Source: Henriciella sp. (GTDB lineage: Bacteria; Pseudomonadota; Alphaproteobacteria; Caulobacterales; Hyphomonadaceae). From it: a DNA stretch of 64,000 bases. The stretch is from NCBI GenBank assembly GCA_013213785.1, contig JABSPZ010000007.1:1-64000 (forward strand). Direction: 5' to 3'. Under the pieces are notes generated by a model, which was given only the letters and a program-made list of their open reading frames with translations, was not told the origin of the DNA and made no database searches. Both the position numbers and the translations under genes were made by a program. Positions 45,247 to 54,631 of the stretch are shown here, piece by piece; within the stretch, counting starts at the first letter, position 1; each line of letters opens with the position of its first letter.

Positions 45247-46061
45247 ATGAAAATTATCGACGCATGGGCGCAGCACCCAACTTTGCGCCATACGCAAGAT
45301 CCAATTTTCGACTCTCTGCGCCGCTGGACCAAAGGTGAAATTACGAGTGAGCCAATCCCGGTCGCGCTTACTATCGCTGCGATGGATCAAGCAGGCGTAG
45401 GCCAAAGCTTGATCTCCGCCTGGCAAGCGCCCGGCAAAGACATGATCACCAATGATGAAGTCGCAGCTTTCTGCGCCGAGTCTGAAGGGCGCCTGTTGGG
45501 GTGGGATCGGTCGATATCTCGAAACCCATGCAAGCGGTGCGCGAGATCCGGCGCTGCGTGGAGGAGCTTGGCTTTAAGGCGATCCGCGTCTTGCCCTGGC
45601 TGGCAGAGCGCGCACCGACGGATCGGCTCTTCTATCCCGTCTATACCGCGTGCTGCGAGATGGGCGTGCCCTATTGCACTCAGATCGGTCACACAGGACC
45701 TCTGGCGCCTTCTGAAGTCGGACGCCCGATTTATCTCGATCAAGTGGCGCTGGATTTTCCAGAACTCGTGATTGTGGGCGGCCATATCGGCTACCCTTGG
45801 ACCGAGGAAGCCATCGCCGTCGCGACCAAGCATGAGAATGTCTATATCGACACGTCTGCCTATACCGCGAAACGCTACCCGCCGGAGATTGTTCGCTATC
45901 TGAAAACGAATGGCCGCAAGAAAGTCTTGTTCGGCACCAACTATCCGATGATCACGCCTGCAAAAGCCTTAGAAGGGCTGGATGCGCTGGGCCTGGATGA
46001 CGAGACGAAAGATCTGTTCCTTTACCGGAACGCGGCGCGGGTGTTCGACTTGGCGGCGTGA
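45247..46061 (+). pseudogene. Amidohydrolase (PF04909 type) with frameshift
   Basis: The first part (MKIIDAWAQHPTLRHTQDPIFDSL) and the second (AIRVLPWLAERAPTDRLFYPVYTACCEMG, GGHIGYPW, VLFGTNYPMITPAKALEGL) together make one amidohydrolase of about 271 residues, but they lie in different frames. The switch is at about 45495-45503, where EGRLLG is followed by WDRS instead of the expected VGSVDIS. One G seems to be missing from the run TTGGGGTGGG. Either a recent frameshift or a sequencing error; nothing else is degraded. An enoyl-CoA hydratase gene follows 18 bases later. Confidence 0.8.
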
Positions 46062-46079
46062 ACCGCCTAAGCTGGGGTC

Positions 46080-46991
46080 ATGTTCGACACCATCCTTTAT
46101 GAAATTGAGAAGGGCCGTGCGCGGATTACGCTGAACCGGCCGGACAAGCTGAACGCGATGAGCCTGAAAATGCAGGCGGAGCTTTCTGAGGCGTTATGGG
46201 ACGCTGATGCGCGCACAGATGTTCACTGCGCCATCATCAAGGGCGCGGGCCGGGCATTCACGGCGGGCTATGATTTGGCAGGCGGCGACAGCGTGCCGGT
46301 GTCGAGGCTACAAGCTGAAAACCCGGACGCACCTTATCGCGGCTATCGCAGCATTGATGATGATATCTGGCAGCTTGAACGCGCGCAGCGCTACCGCATG
46401 ACCGCTTTTGATATGCACAAGCCGGTGATCGCGCAGGTACATGGTCACTGCAAAGCCGGCGGGACGGACCTCGCTTTGCTCTGCGATATTGTGATCGTTG
46501 CCGACGATGCCGAGATCGGCTTTCCAGCAGGACGAGACTTAGGCGCCCTGCCGAACCAATTCTGGCTCCACAATTTAGGACCACAATGGACCAAGCGCTT
46601 ACTCCTCACCGGCGACACCATTTCAGGCGCGCAGGCCGCAGAGATTGGCTTTGCGCTCAAATCAGTTCCGGCGGATCTTCTAGGCGCCGAAGTTGAGGGG
46701 CTGGCAGATCGCTTTGCTTTGATCGATCCTGATATCCTCGCCGCAAACAAGCGCGCGGTGAATATGGGCCTCGAACTGATGGGCGCACGGACACTGCAGC
46801 GCTATGCCGTCGAGAATGATGCCCGCGGGCACCAAGCCGCGAGCGCGCGAGCTTTTGTAAAACGTGCTGGTGAAGCTGGCCTCAAACAAGCGCTCAAAGA
46901 ACGGGACGCCCCGTTTGGCGGTGGGCGGGTCAATCTTCATGGGCCGGAGAAGCGCGACGCTGACGGCAATCTTCTAGACAACGACGACTAA
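46080..46991 (+). CDS. Enoyl-CoA hydratase/isomerase (crotonase) family protein
   Basis: A 303-residue crotonase-fold protein. It shows ARITLNRPDKLNAMSLKM, the oxyanion segment IIKGAGRAFTAGYDLAGG, and HGHCKAGGTDLALLCDIVIVADDAEIGFPAGRDLG. The second catalytic Glu of true hydratases is not evident in GRDLGALPN, so another crotonase reaction is possible. It lies 18 bases after the amidohydrolase, suggesting one operon for a CoA-linked catabolic route. Confidence 0.87.
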   Translation: MFDTILYEIEKGRARITLNRPDKLNAMSLKMQAELSEALWDADARTDVHCAIIKGAGRAFTAGYDLAGGDSVPVSRLQAENPDAPYRGYRSIDDDIWQLERAQRYRMTAFDMHKPVIAQVHGHCKAGGTDLALLCDIVIVADDAEIGFPAGRDLGALPNQFWLHNLGPQWTKRLLLTGDTISGAQAAEIGFALKSVPADLLGAEVEGLADRFALIDPDILAANKRAVNMGLELMGARTLQRYAVENDARGHQAASARAFVKRAGEAGLKQALKERDAPFGGGRVNLHGPEKRDADGNLLDNDD

Positions 46992-46994
46992 AAC

Positions 46995-47522
46995 CTAGAC
47001 CAGCGCTTTGCGCATCCGTAGGATTGGAACGATCGTTCCGTCTTCGCTCGGTTGAGATAAGTCTTCGATGAACTCATATCCGCACGCCTCATAAAGCGGA
47101 CGACCCGGCGCGGTGGACCCCATTTCCATCGTCTTGAAGCCTTCCGCTCTCGCAGCGTCTTCGCCTGCATCGAGCAAGAACCGTCCAATGCCGCGACGGG
47201 TGAAATCGGGGTGGGTATACATGGCGCGGATTTTTGCAGGCTCAGTCGCAGGATCTGCGAGATCATCATCACGGCCTGTCGTGTGGTTGCCGCCATACAG
47301 CGTGCGCCGCCGCGACCAGCCTCCACATCCAGCCAGCGCATCATCTATATAGACGAGGAAATAGGTTCCATCATCGACCAGCAATGTATCGACGCCCATG
47401 CTTTCGCTGGATCGCTCAACTTGTTTCTCGTCTAAGAATTTCGGCAAGAGCGTCGCCATGGACGCTTCCATAAGCGCTTCAATCGCTGGAATATCATCGC
47501 GTGTTGCAATTCGAAGATGCAT
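46995..47522 (-). CDS. GNAT-family N-acetyltransferase
   Basis: A 175-residue acetyltransferase: LRIATRDDIPAIEALMEASM at the start and the acetyl-CoA loop MYTHPDFTRRGIGRFLLDAGEDAARAEGFKTMEMGST. C-terminal YEACGYEFIEDL is also typical. The acceptor is unknown. It is monocistronic and convergent with the enoyl-CoA hydratase gene. Confidence 0.9.
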   Translation of the reverse strand: MHLRIATRDDIPAIEALMEASMATLLPKFLDEKQVERSSESMGVDTLLVDDGTYFLVYIDDALAGCGGWSRRRTLYGGNHTTGRDDDLADPATEPAKIRAMYTHPDFTRRGIGRFLLDAGEDAARAEGFKTMEMGSTAPGRPLYEACGYEFIEDLSQPSEDGTIVPILRMRKALV

Positions 47523-47590
47523 CTTTTCAACCGTCTCCCTATTTGGGATAGCCTAGCGCAAGGCGCCTCAGCGTCAAAAGGATCCCGTGC

Positions 47591-48721
47591 ATGTCTGATC
47601 AGATTTCGACCCCTTGCTTCGTCCTCGACATGGCGCGGCTGCGTGCCAATCTCGACCTGGCGAAACGCGTGCGCGAACAGGCTGGTTGCAAGGTCTTGCT
47701 CGCAACCAAAGCCTTCGCCATGCCTGCGGCCTTCCCCTTTATGCGCGACTATCTCGACGGGACCACGGCCAGCGGCGAGCAAGAAGCCCAGCTCGGCGCG
47801 GACACGTTTGGCAAGGAAGTTCATGTCTACTCCCCCGCCTATGCCCCTGGCGAAGTAGAGCGGCTCAGCCAAATCGCGCAGCACATCTATTTTAATTCCG
47901 CTGCGCAATTGAAGCGCTTTGGCCACACCGCTCGTGATGCTGGCGCCAAAATTGGTCTACGGGTGAACCCGGGATATTCAAACGCAACCCTCGGCGGCGA
48001 CCTGTATGACCCATGTGCGCCGATGTCTCGGTTTGGCGAGGTCTCCACGAAACTCGATCAAGTGGATTGGTCCGGCGTAGATATTTTCCATGTCCATGCG
48101 CTGTGTGAGAGCATGGCGGATGGCTCGGTCGGGCTGATCGAACACGTGGCGGATCGGTTCGCGCCTTATCTCGAACAGGTCAGCACCATCAATTTTGGCG
48201 GCGGGCACTTTCTCGCAAAACCAGGCTATGACGTGGACGCGCTCATCCATGCGATCAAAGCCTTTCGCGAACGGTTTGATGTGGACGTCGTGCTTGAACC
48301 GGGCGGCGGCCTCGTCGTCGATACTGGCGAGCTGCATGCCAGCGTAATCGACCTACACTGGAATGACGCTGACATCGCCCTACTCGATGCCAGCGCCTCG
48401 ACCCATATGCCCGATGTCCTAGAAGCTCCCTATCGCCCTGGCATTGTCGGCGCGGGTGATGCCGGCGAGAAAGCGCACACTTATCGCCTGGCGGGCCGAA
48501 CCTGCATGACAGGCGATGTGATCGGGGACTATTCGTTCGACGCGCCCCTGAAGCCTGGGGATAAGGTCATCTTCACCGATCAGATGCACTACACGTTCGT
48601 GAAGACCAACACGTTTAACGGCAATCCCCTCGCCAATCTGGCTTTGCGCCATGAGGATGGCTCGATCGAAACCTTGAGCGATTTTGGCTATGACGCGTTT
48701 CGGTCTCGATTGGGCCGCTAA
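47591..48721 (+). CDS. nspC: Carboxynorspermidine decarboxylase
   Basis: A 376-residue fold-III PLP decarboxylase that forms norspermidine or spermidine/homospermidine-type triamines. It has the PLP lysine Lys40 (VLLATKAFAMPA), HVHALCES (His167, His169, Cys172), the phosphate loop NFGGGHFLAKPGYD and LEPGGGLVVDTGEL, and a late GRTCMTGDVIGDYSF supplied to the partner active site. It follows the preceding genes with AAGGA upstream. It pairs functionally with the dehydrogenase at 41875. Confidence 0.94.
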   Translation: MSDQISTPCFVLDMARLRANLDLAKRVREQAGCKVLLATKAFAMPAAFPFMRDYLDGTTASGEQEAQLGADTFGKEVHVYSPAYAPGEVERLSQIAQHIYFNSAAQLKRFGHTARDAGAKIGLRVNPGYSNATLGGDLYDPCAPMSRFGEVSTKLDQVDWSGVDIFHVHALCESMADGSVGLIEHVADRFAPYLEQVSTINFGGGHFLAKPGYDVDALIHAIKAFRERFDVDVVLEPGGGLVVDTGELHASVIDLHWNDADIALLDASASTHMPDVLEAPYRPGIVGAGDAGEKAHTYRLAGRTCMTGDVIGDYSFDAPLKPGDKVIFTDQMHYTFVKTNTFNGNPLANLALRHEDGSIETLSDFGYDAFRSRLGR

Positions 48722-48751
48722 ATCTTCACGAGGAGAGGACATACGGTCGGT

Positions 48752-49621
48752 ATGACAACCACCTTAGACTCCCGCGTCGATGAAACACTCGCTCGTCACT
48801 TACCGCCACTCGAGGCGTGGCTAAGCAAATTCCTGCCGAACCTTGTCACTAAGGGCTTGGTCGAGTTTCTCGTATTTGGGATCAAGCAGGCTTGGGCCTG
48901 CCTGTTCGGTGGATTGCTCTTGCTCGGCATGATCGCAACGAGTCTGGCCTATCCGGAGAATGCGCCGATCGCGCGGTATGATTTCCTCGTCATCTACGCC
49001 GTGGCCATTCAAGCTCTGTTCCTGATCACCAAACTAGAGCGACCGAGCGAGGCCATAGTGATCCTGATCTTTCATGTGGTCGGCACAGTGATGGAGATCT
49101 TCAAAACCGATGCTGGCTCCTGGATGTATCCAGAGGACAATCTGCTTCGGATTGGCGGCGTGCCTTTGTTTTCGGGCTTCATGTATGCGGCGGTCGGATC
49201 CTACTTTGCGCGGGTCGCGCGGGTGTTTGAGTTTCGTTGGAAACATTATCCGCCGCTCTGGGCCACGATCGTTCTGGCGCTTGGCATCTATGTGAATTTC
49301 TTCAGCCACCACTTCGTCTGGGACATCCGATACGGCTTTTTCGCGTTGACCGCAGTCATATTCCTGCGGTGCCAAGTCTATTACCGCGTTTGGCGCTGGC
49401 GCCATCAAATGCCGCTGCTGCTAGGCTTCTTATTGGTGAGCTTCTTCATCTGGATCGCCGAGAACATCGCGACCTTCACGCAGATCTGGCTCTACCCCAA
49501 TCAAGAAGCGGGCTGGCACATGGTGTCATGGCAGAAGCTTGGCAGCTGGTACCTGCTCATGATCGTGTCATGGGTCCTGGTCACCTTGGTGCATAGACCT
49601 CAGGCGGTTGACGACACTTAA
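48752..49621 (+). CDS. DUF817-family membrane protein
   Basis: A 289-residue protein with about eight hydrophobic helices. DUF817 features include FGIKQAWACLFGGLLL, HVVGTVMEIFKTDAGSWMYPEDN, VPLFSGFMYAAVGSYFARVAR and VNFFSHHFVWDIRYGFFAL. Function is unknown. It begins 30 bases after nspC on the same strand with GAGGAGA upstream, so it may be co-transcribed. Confidence 0.88.
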   Translation: MTTTLDSRVDETLARHLPPLEAWLSKFLPNLVTKGLVEFLVFGIKQAWACLFGGLLLLGMIATSLAYPENAPIARYDFLVIYAVAIQALFLITKLERPSEAIVILIFHVVGTVMEIFKTDAGSWMYPEDNLLRIGGVPLFSGFMYAAVGSYFARVARVFEFRWKHYPPLWATIVLALGIYVNFFSHHFVWDIRYGFFALTAVIFLRCQVYYRVWRWRHQMPLLLGFLLVSFFIWIAENIATFTQIWLYPNQEAGWHMVSWQKLGSWYLLMIVSWVLVTLVHRPQAVDDT

Positions 49622-50007
49622 GCCGGATTATGCTGCGGTTCCCAAAGTTGGATCGGGTTGCCTTCCGGATCAGCGAGGTTGGCAAACAGGCCGTTCGGAT
49701 AGGGATTATTCTCGTCCAACGTGACCTCGTTACCGTTCGCTCGCAGCTGCGCGACCATCTTTTCCAGGTCCGCGACGCGGAAATTCAGGATGAACGTCTT
49801 TGACGTATCTTCCCCGAACATGGGCGTATCTTGCGGAAAGGGCGCGAACACGGTTGGGCCTTCATTCTGGTGCCAAGGCAGAGTTTCATAATCGCTTGGG
49901 ACCGGATCAATCCCGAAATTCTCATCATACCACGCCGCCAAAGCAGCGGGGTCTTCGGACCGGAAAAAGAAGCCGCCAAACCCCGTAATTCTTTGTTTCT
50001 CAGTCAT
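49618..50007 (-). CDS. VOC-superfamily protein
   Basis: A 129-residue glyoxalase-fold protein: GFGGFFFRSEDPAALAAWYDENFGIDP at the start and ANLADPEGNPIQLWEP at the end. His/Glu metal ligands are incomplete by eye. The ATG at 50007 has AGGGTGGAG upstream; a longer open frame is not family-like. It is convergent with the DUF817 gene and overlaps its stop. Confidence 0.88.
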   Translation of the reverse strand: MTEKQRITGFGGFFFRSEDPAALAAWYDENFGIDPVPSDYETLPWHQNEGPTVFAPFPQDTPMFGEDTSKTFILNFRVADLEKMVAQLRANGNEVTLDENNPYPNGLFANLADPEGNPIQLWEPQHNPA

Positions 50008-50200
50008 TCGCTCCACCCTCTTTATTGCTGAACTCAGCACTATGATTGAAAAAGAGTTTGACGCAATGCGAGTTTGGGATATCTCGGGCGCAACTAAAAG
50101 GAGCTTTCGAAGAGACATGATTTAAGGGCACCGGACAGTTTGAAAACACCCCGACGCGCGATCCCGCTCGCGCCCTATTCTCTTGACTGAAAGATTTCTT

Positions 50201-50980
50201 ATGCCCCGTTTACAGAACAAAACCGCCCTTATCACAGGTGCTGCCCAAGGCATTGGCGCCGCAATCGCGAAAGCCTTTATCGACGAAGGCGCTCAGGTCA
50301 TCCTAACCGATATCGATGACGAGGCCGGACTGGCCTATGCCGATCAGATCGGCGCCACCTATCATCATCTCGACGTGTCCTCGCCGGAAGACTGGACGAG
50401 CGTCCTTGCCGCACACCCAAAGCTCGACATTCTCGTCAATAATGCCGGGATTACCGGGTTTGAATCTGGCGAACTTGTCCAAGACCCCGAGAATGTTTCA
50501 TTGGATGCCTGGCACGCGGTTCATGCCGTGAACTTGGATGGCGTCCTACTCGGCTGCCAAACCGCGATCAAATCCATGAAGGCCAGCGGTGCCGGCAGCA
50601 TCATCAATATCTCATCGCGCTCTGGTCTGGTCGGCATTCCGGGCGCCGCGGCCTATGCGAGCTCGAAAGCGGCGATCATCAACCACACGCGAACTGTGGC
50701 CTTATACTGCGCGCAGCAAGGCTGGCGGATACGCTGCAACGCCATAGCCCCGGCCGCGATCTTGACCCCGATCTGGGAACCTATGCTCGGTGACGGCCCA
50801 GATCGTGAGGAGAAGATGGCGGCTTTGGTCGCTGACACGCCGCTCAAACGGTTTGGACAGCCAGCCGAGGTGGCAGCGCTCGCCGTGATGCTCGCAAGTG
50901 ACGATGCCGCCTATATGACCGGCGAAATGCTCACGCTCGATGGCGGCTTGCTTGCCGGGTCTGCGGCGAGCCCTGGCTAA
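50201..50980 (+). CDS. SDR-family oxidoreductase
   Basis: A 259-residue classical short-chain dehydrogenase. It has TGAAQGIG (12-19), NNAG (80-83), Ser139, and Tyr152-x3-Lys156 (AYASSKAA), and ends [16 protein letters not shown]. Asp after beta-2 (LTDIDD) suggests NAD(H). The ATG at 50201 precedes the family start; a TTG six codons upstream is less likely. Confidence 0.9.
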   Translation: MPRLQNKTALITGAAQGIGAAIAKAFIDEGAQVILTDIDDEAGLAYADQIGATYHHLDVSSPEDWTSVLAAHPKLDILVNNAGITGFESGELVQDPENVSLDAWHAVHAVNLDGVLLGCQTAIKSMKASGAGSIINISSRSGLVGIPGAAAYASSKAAIINHTRTVALYCAQQGWRIRCNAIAPAAILTPIWEPMLGDGPDREEKMAALVADTPLKRFGQPAEVAALAVMLASDDAAYMTGEMLTLDGGLLAGSAASPG

Positions 50981-51885
50981 GACTTTCCGGCTTTCTTAAC
51001 GGCGTCTGCCAAGCTGAACTTACCGCTTCCCGGCTTCAGGGGTTTCGGTTGGTTGGCAGCGGGCGCCCATCCGGAGAGCCAGATAATCTCAAAACTGGCG
51101 CGGACTTTCCCGTCCTCATCGCGGAACCGCTCGAAATAGATCTCCGACATCCGCGCCAGGATCCGGCGGGAGAGCGGCCGTCTTTCTTGCCCCTCGCGCG
51201 GCGCGAAAGCGGCTTGCTCGCCCATGCCCTTAAGATCTTGGAGCAGCTTCATCGGGTGATCGTAACGCACTGTGACCCGCTCGACATCGGCCACCGGAAG
51301 CGCAAATCCGGCGCGCTGAAGGAGGCCCGCCATATCTTGTAGGCTGGGCAGCGGCGACAAGCGCGGACTGACCCCACCGGTGATTTCGCTCTCAGCTTCG
51401 ATCAACGCGCTGCGCAGCTCACTCAGTGTGCCGCCCCCGAACAGAGAGGCGAGGAACAACCCATCCGGCTTCAAGACCGTGCGGACCTGGCTCAGCAGGC
51501 CTGATAAGTCATTCGCCCAGTGGAGCGCGAGAACACTAACGACCAGATCAAATGTGTGCGGTTCGAATGGCAGCTTTTCGTCCGCCATAACGGGCAGGTC
51601 GATGCCGGTATCTGAAATCAAAGCCGACATGGCGAGAGAAGGCTCAAGCGCAGAAATTTTGCGCACGGATCCGCTCTCTTTAAGTGTCTGGATTGCCTGT
51701 CCTGTATGGGAAAACAGGTCGAGCGCATGGTCAAACTCACGCGGGCTATCACGGAGTCTGTCTAATAATTGAGTCGACTCCCTGACCTTAAGGAAGGCAT
51801 ACTGATCAAAATTAGAAGACGCGCGATCCCGATTGCGGATCCAACGCGCGCGATCAAACAGCACTGGGGGTGGAGACGGCGACAT
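50977..51885 (-). CDS. SAM-dependent methyltransferase (BioC/NDUFAF5-like)
   Basis: A 302-residue methyltransferase. The N-terminal [15 protein letters not shown] is characteristic of this alphaproteobacterial group related to mitochondrial NDUFAF5. It has a SAM-fold core with [40 protein letters not shown]. The ATG at 51885 shares the palindrome CATG with the start of comF on the other strand, so the two genes begin back to back with no spacer. Confidence 0.87.
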   Translation of the reverse strand: MSPSPPPVLFDRARWIRNRDRASSNFDQYAFLKVRESTQLLDRLRDSPREFDHALDLFSHTGQAIQTLKESGSVRKISALEPSLAMSALISDTGIDLPVMADEKLPFEPHTFDLVVSVLALHWANDLSGLLSQVRTVLKPDGLFLASLFGGGTLSELRSALIEAESEITGGVSPRLSPLPSLQDMAGLLQRAGFALPVADVERVTVRYDHPMKLLQDLKGMGEQAAFAPREGQERRPLSRRILARMSEIYFERFRDEDGKVRASFEIIWLSGWAPAANQPKPLKPGSGKFSLADAVKKAGKS

Positions 51886-52654
51886 GAGTTCCGATATGCA
51901 CTGGACCGAGCGATCCGCAAGGGCGGGCCTGAGGTCACTTGCGAATTTTGTCTGGCCGCAACGCTCCATTGTGACCGGTGAGCGCCACCATGGCGACGGG
52001 GTCCTGACCGCTGAAGACTTCTCCAAAATTACGTTTTTGAACGGATCCGGGTGCCGGGCGTGCGGCGCTCCGCTTGAAGTCGACTATGGACCGGACAGCC
52101 TTTGCGGGGCCTGCGCCGCCAAAGCCCCGAAATGGGATCAGGCCCGCGCCGCGATTGCTTATGACGATTTCTCGCGCCAAGCGATCCTGGAGCTTAAACA
52201 TGCAGGCCGACGCGATGGCCTCAGTACAATGAGCAATTGGATGGCGATGGCGGGCCGCGATATCCTTCCGGACACAGATTGGCTGGTGCCGGTGCCGCTT
52301 CATTATCAGCGCCTCGCTTCACGCGGGTTCAACCAGGCGGCCTGGCTCGCGCAAGGGGTCGCGCGCAAGACTGGCACACTGGCCCTGGTTGATGCGCTCT
52401 CTCGAAAACGCAACACACAGACCCAAGGCGGCCTGACCGCAAAGCAGCGTCAACGCAATGTCGCGGGCGCCTTCGAGGTTCGAAAATCTCGTCTCGGCCG
52501 CATCAAGGGAAGCACCGTCACCTTAGTTGATGACGTCCTGACCACGGGATCAACGCTCGCAGCTTGCAGCAAGGCCCTCAAAAAGGCTGGGGCCGCCCGC
52601 GTCAATGTGCTGGTGCTGGCCCGCGTTGTAAGAGAAGCCGATCTTACCATATAA
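51884..52654 (+). CDS. comF: ComF-family phosphoribosyltransferase-like protein
   Basis: A 256-residue protein with an N-terminal zinc ribbon (GCRACGAPLEVDYGPDSLCGACAAK) and a phosphoribosyltransferase-like domain ending VTLVDDVLTTGSTLAACSKAL. ComF is linked to natural transformation in many bacteria. The start at 51884 has TGGAG upstream; ATG at 51896 is an alternative. It leads a comF-grxC-DUF1178 gene run. Confidence 0.9.
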   Translation: MSSDMHWTERSARAGLRSLANFVWPQRSIVTGERHHGDGVLTAEDFSKITFLNGSGCRACGAPLEVDYGPDSLCGACAAKAPKWDQARAAIAYDDFSRQAILELKHAGRRDGLSTMSNWMAMAGRDILPDTDWLVPVPLHYQRLASRGFNQAAWLAQGVARKTGTLALVDALSRKRNTQTQGGLTAKQRQRNVAGAFEVRKSRLGRIKGSTVTLVDDVLTTGSTLAACSKALKKAGAARVNVLVLARVVREADLTI

Positions 52655-52687
52655 GGGGCGAACTGACCGCGAAGGACGCCCAAACCT

Positions 52688-52945
52688 ATGGCCCATGTCA
52701 CCATTTATACCCGCGCTTTTTGCCCTTATTGCAGCCGCGCCTTGAGCTTGCTCAAACAGAAAGGCGTCGACATGACCCACATTGATGCGGGCATGGACGC
52801 TAAGAAAAAAGCCGAGATGATTCAAAAGTCTGGTGGCGCTCGAACCTTCCCGCAAATCTTTGTCGGCGACATTCATATTGGCGGCTGCGATGAGATGATG
52901 GCGCTTGAACGCGCTGGTAAGCTTGATCCGCTACTCCAAGCCTAA
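52688..52945 (+). CDS. grxC: Glutaredoxin 3
   Basis: An 85-residue glutaredoxin with active site CPYC (FCPYCSRALSLL), the TFPQIFVGD cis-Pro loop and GGCDEMMAL. It reduces disulfides with glutathione in the cytoplasm. Its stop shares a base with the next start (TAATG). Confidence 0.95.
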   Translation: MAHVTIYTRAFCPYCSRALSLLKQKGVDMTHIDAGMDAKKKAEMIQKSGGARTFPQIFVGDIHIGGCDEMMALERAGKLDPLLQA

Positions 52946-53382
52946 TGATCAAATACGCGCTCATCTGTTCGGATTGTGATTCGGAGTTTGAGGCCTGGTT
53001 CGCCTCCTCCGATACGTATGACAAACAATCTGAGCGCGGACTTGTTGAATGCATTCATTGTCATGGCTCGAACGTGAGCAAGGCGATTATGGCGCCAGCG
53101 GTGTCGGGCACGAAAAAGTCGAGCCCGCCGGACCCGCAAAAAGTCTTCGGCAAGCTCGCCGCCAAGGCACGCCAGCATGTGGCTGAGAACTTTGATTATG
53201 TCGGTGATGGCTTCGCGACCGAAGCCCGCGCTATGCATTATGGTGAGACCGAGCACAAACCCATTTGGGGTGAGACCACGGCCGACGAACGTGAAGCCTT
53301 AAAAGAAGAAGGGGTTCCAGCAGAACCCCTCCCTCCGGCGTTTGTTCCGGCCAAAACTCGCGATGAGGACAAGCTCAACTAG
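52945..53382 (+). CDS. DUF1178-family protein
   Basis: A 145-residue protein. It starts IKYALICSDCDSEFEAWFASSDTYDKQSERGLVECIHCHGSNVSKAIMAP, a zinc-ribbon-like CxxC pair arrangement typical of DUF1178, and later has RAMHYGETEHKPIWGETT. Function is unknown, but it is a conserved alphaproteobacterial neighbour of grxC. A carbon-nitrogen hydrolase that often lies between the two is absent here. Confidence 0.92.
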   Translation: MIKYALICSDCDSEFEAWFASSDTYDKQSERGLVECIHCHGSNVSKAIMAPAVSGTKKSSPPDPQKVFGKLAAKARQHVAENFDYVGDGFATEARAMHYGETEHKPIWGETTADEREALKEEGVPAEPLPPAFVPAKTRDEDKLN

Positions 53383-54428
53383 TTCGCCGCGATGAAGGCG
53401 AGCAAGTGCTGCACGAGCTCTTCTGGCTTATCTTCCTGAATGAAGTGCGCACCGCCTTTAATGATCGTATGAGGCTGATCGGCGGCGCCAGGCACAGTTT
53501 TCTGCCAGACCTTTTCACCGCCCGCCGTGACGGGGTCACTATCGCTAAACGTGGTGAGGAACGGCTTGTCCCATTTGGCAAACACCTCATCCATGACTTT
53601 CTGGTTTTGCCGCAGTTGAGACGGCACCATCATCGGGAAGATGCGTGTCGCGGCGCGGTAGCTTTCATCTGGGAATGGCGCAGCGTATCCCGCCAGTTCC
53701 GCATCTGATAACTCACGTGAGGTGCCACCTTGGAAGACAGTTTCCAGGGTGAAGTTCTCTGAGTGACGTGCGAACGCAATCCAACGCGGGAAGCTAAACT
53801 TGCCATCTTCGCCAACCACTGCGTCAGGCTTTCCTTCACGCCAGGCTATGAACCGCACCATTGGGTAACCGATCCATCCGCGGAGTCCGCTCGCGGCGGG
53901 CAGACCAGTGTTTGAAATCATGATCCGTGCGTAACGGTCTTGATCCTCAGCCACCATGCGCAGCCCAATCAATCCGCCCCAGTCCTGCGCAAACAGAGTT
54001 GCGCCTTGAAGATCGATTTCTCGTGCGAACGCGCTCATCACGTCGACATGCATCTGATAGCTATGATCGGATTGCTTAAGCGGTTTGTCCGACTTGCCGA
54101 ACCCAATCAGATCTGGCGCGATAACGCGGTACCCGGCTTCGACCAAAGGCGGGATCATGTGCCGGTAGAGATAACTCCAAGACGGCTGGCCATGCATCAA
54201 GAGAATGGTTTGCCCATCGCGCGGGCCCTCATCGACATAGTGGATGCGGTAGCCTTCAATCTCCACATAATTGGGCGCAAAGGGATAATCGCTGAGATTT
54301 GCAAACCGCTCATCCGGGGTACGGACCGTCTCCGCGGTTTTCCAGCTCGTGGAGGCCTGAGACGCGATCACCAACATCACGCCCAGTATGAGCAATATGA
54401 GAATGACCCCCAAAATCCACTTTATCAT
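53379..54428 (-). CDS. Haloalkane dehalogenase (HLD-I-like) with membrane anchor
   Basis: A 349-residue alpha/beta hydrolase. It shows HGQPSWSYLYRHMIPPL (oxyanion loop, halide-contact Trp84) and the nucleophile motif FAQDWGGLIGLRM (Asp149 followed by Trp150). The likely acid is in TFSDSDPV and the His in GGAHFIQEDKPEEL. Haloalkane dehalogenases are usually soluble and near 300 residues; this one has an extra N-terminal hydrophobic helix (WILGVILILLILGVMLVIAS), so it is anchored or exported. AGGAG precedes ATG-ATG; the second has better spacing. It faces an HxlR-led cluster. Confidence 0.85.
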   Translation of the reverse strand: MIKWILGVILILLILGVMLVIASQASTSWKTAETVRTPDERFANLSDYPFAPNYVEIEGYRIHYVDEGPRDGQTILLMHGQPSWSYLYRHMIPPLVEAGYRVIAPDLIGFGKSDKPLKQSDHSYQMHVDVMSAFAREIDLQGATLFAQDWGGLIGLRMVAEDQDRYARIMISNTGLPAASGLRGWIGYPMVRFIAWREGKPDAVVGEDGKFSFPRWIAFARHSENFTLETVFQGGTSRELSDAELAGYAAPFPDESYRAATRIFPMMVPSQLRQNQKVMDEVFAKWDKPFLTTFSDSDPVTAGGEKVWQKTVPGAADQPHTIIKGGAHFIQEDKPEELVQHLLAFIAAN

Positions 54429-54631
54429 CATGATCTCCTGCCGATGCGTGTTGGATTGAACATAGCACAGAAGATGACACCTCTGGTGCCAGAATCTAGG
54501 GGCACGCCGCACGGCATCGCTCAAAAGTGAATTGCCGTTTTGAGAATAATCGGAAAGACGAAATCAATCTGGTTGCATAATAAGACTAGTTTTGATAGAT
54601 GTGATGAACTGTCAGACGAGAGCGGCGAAAC

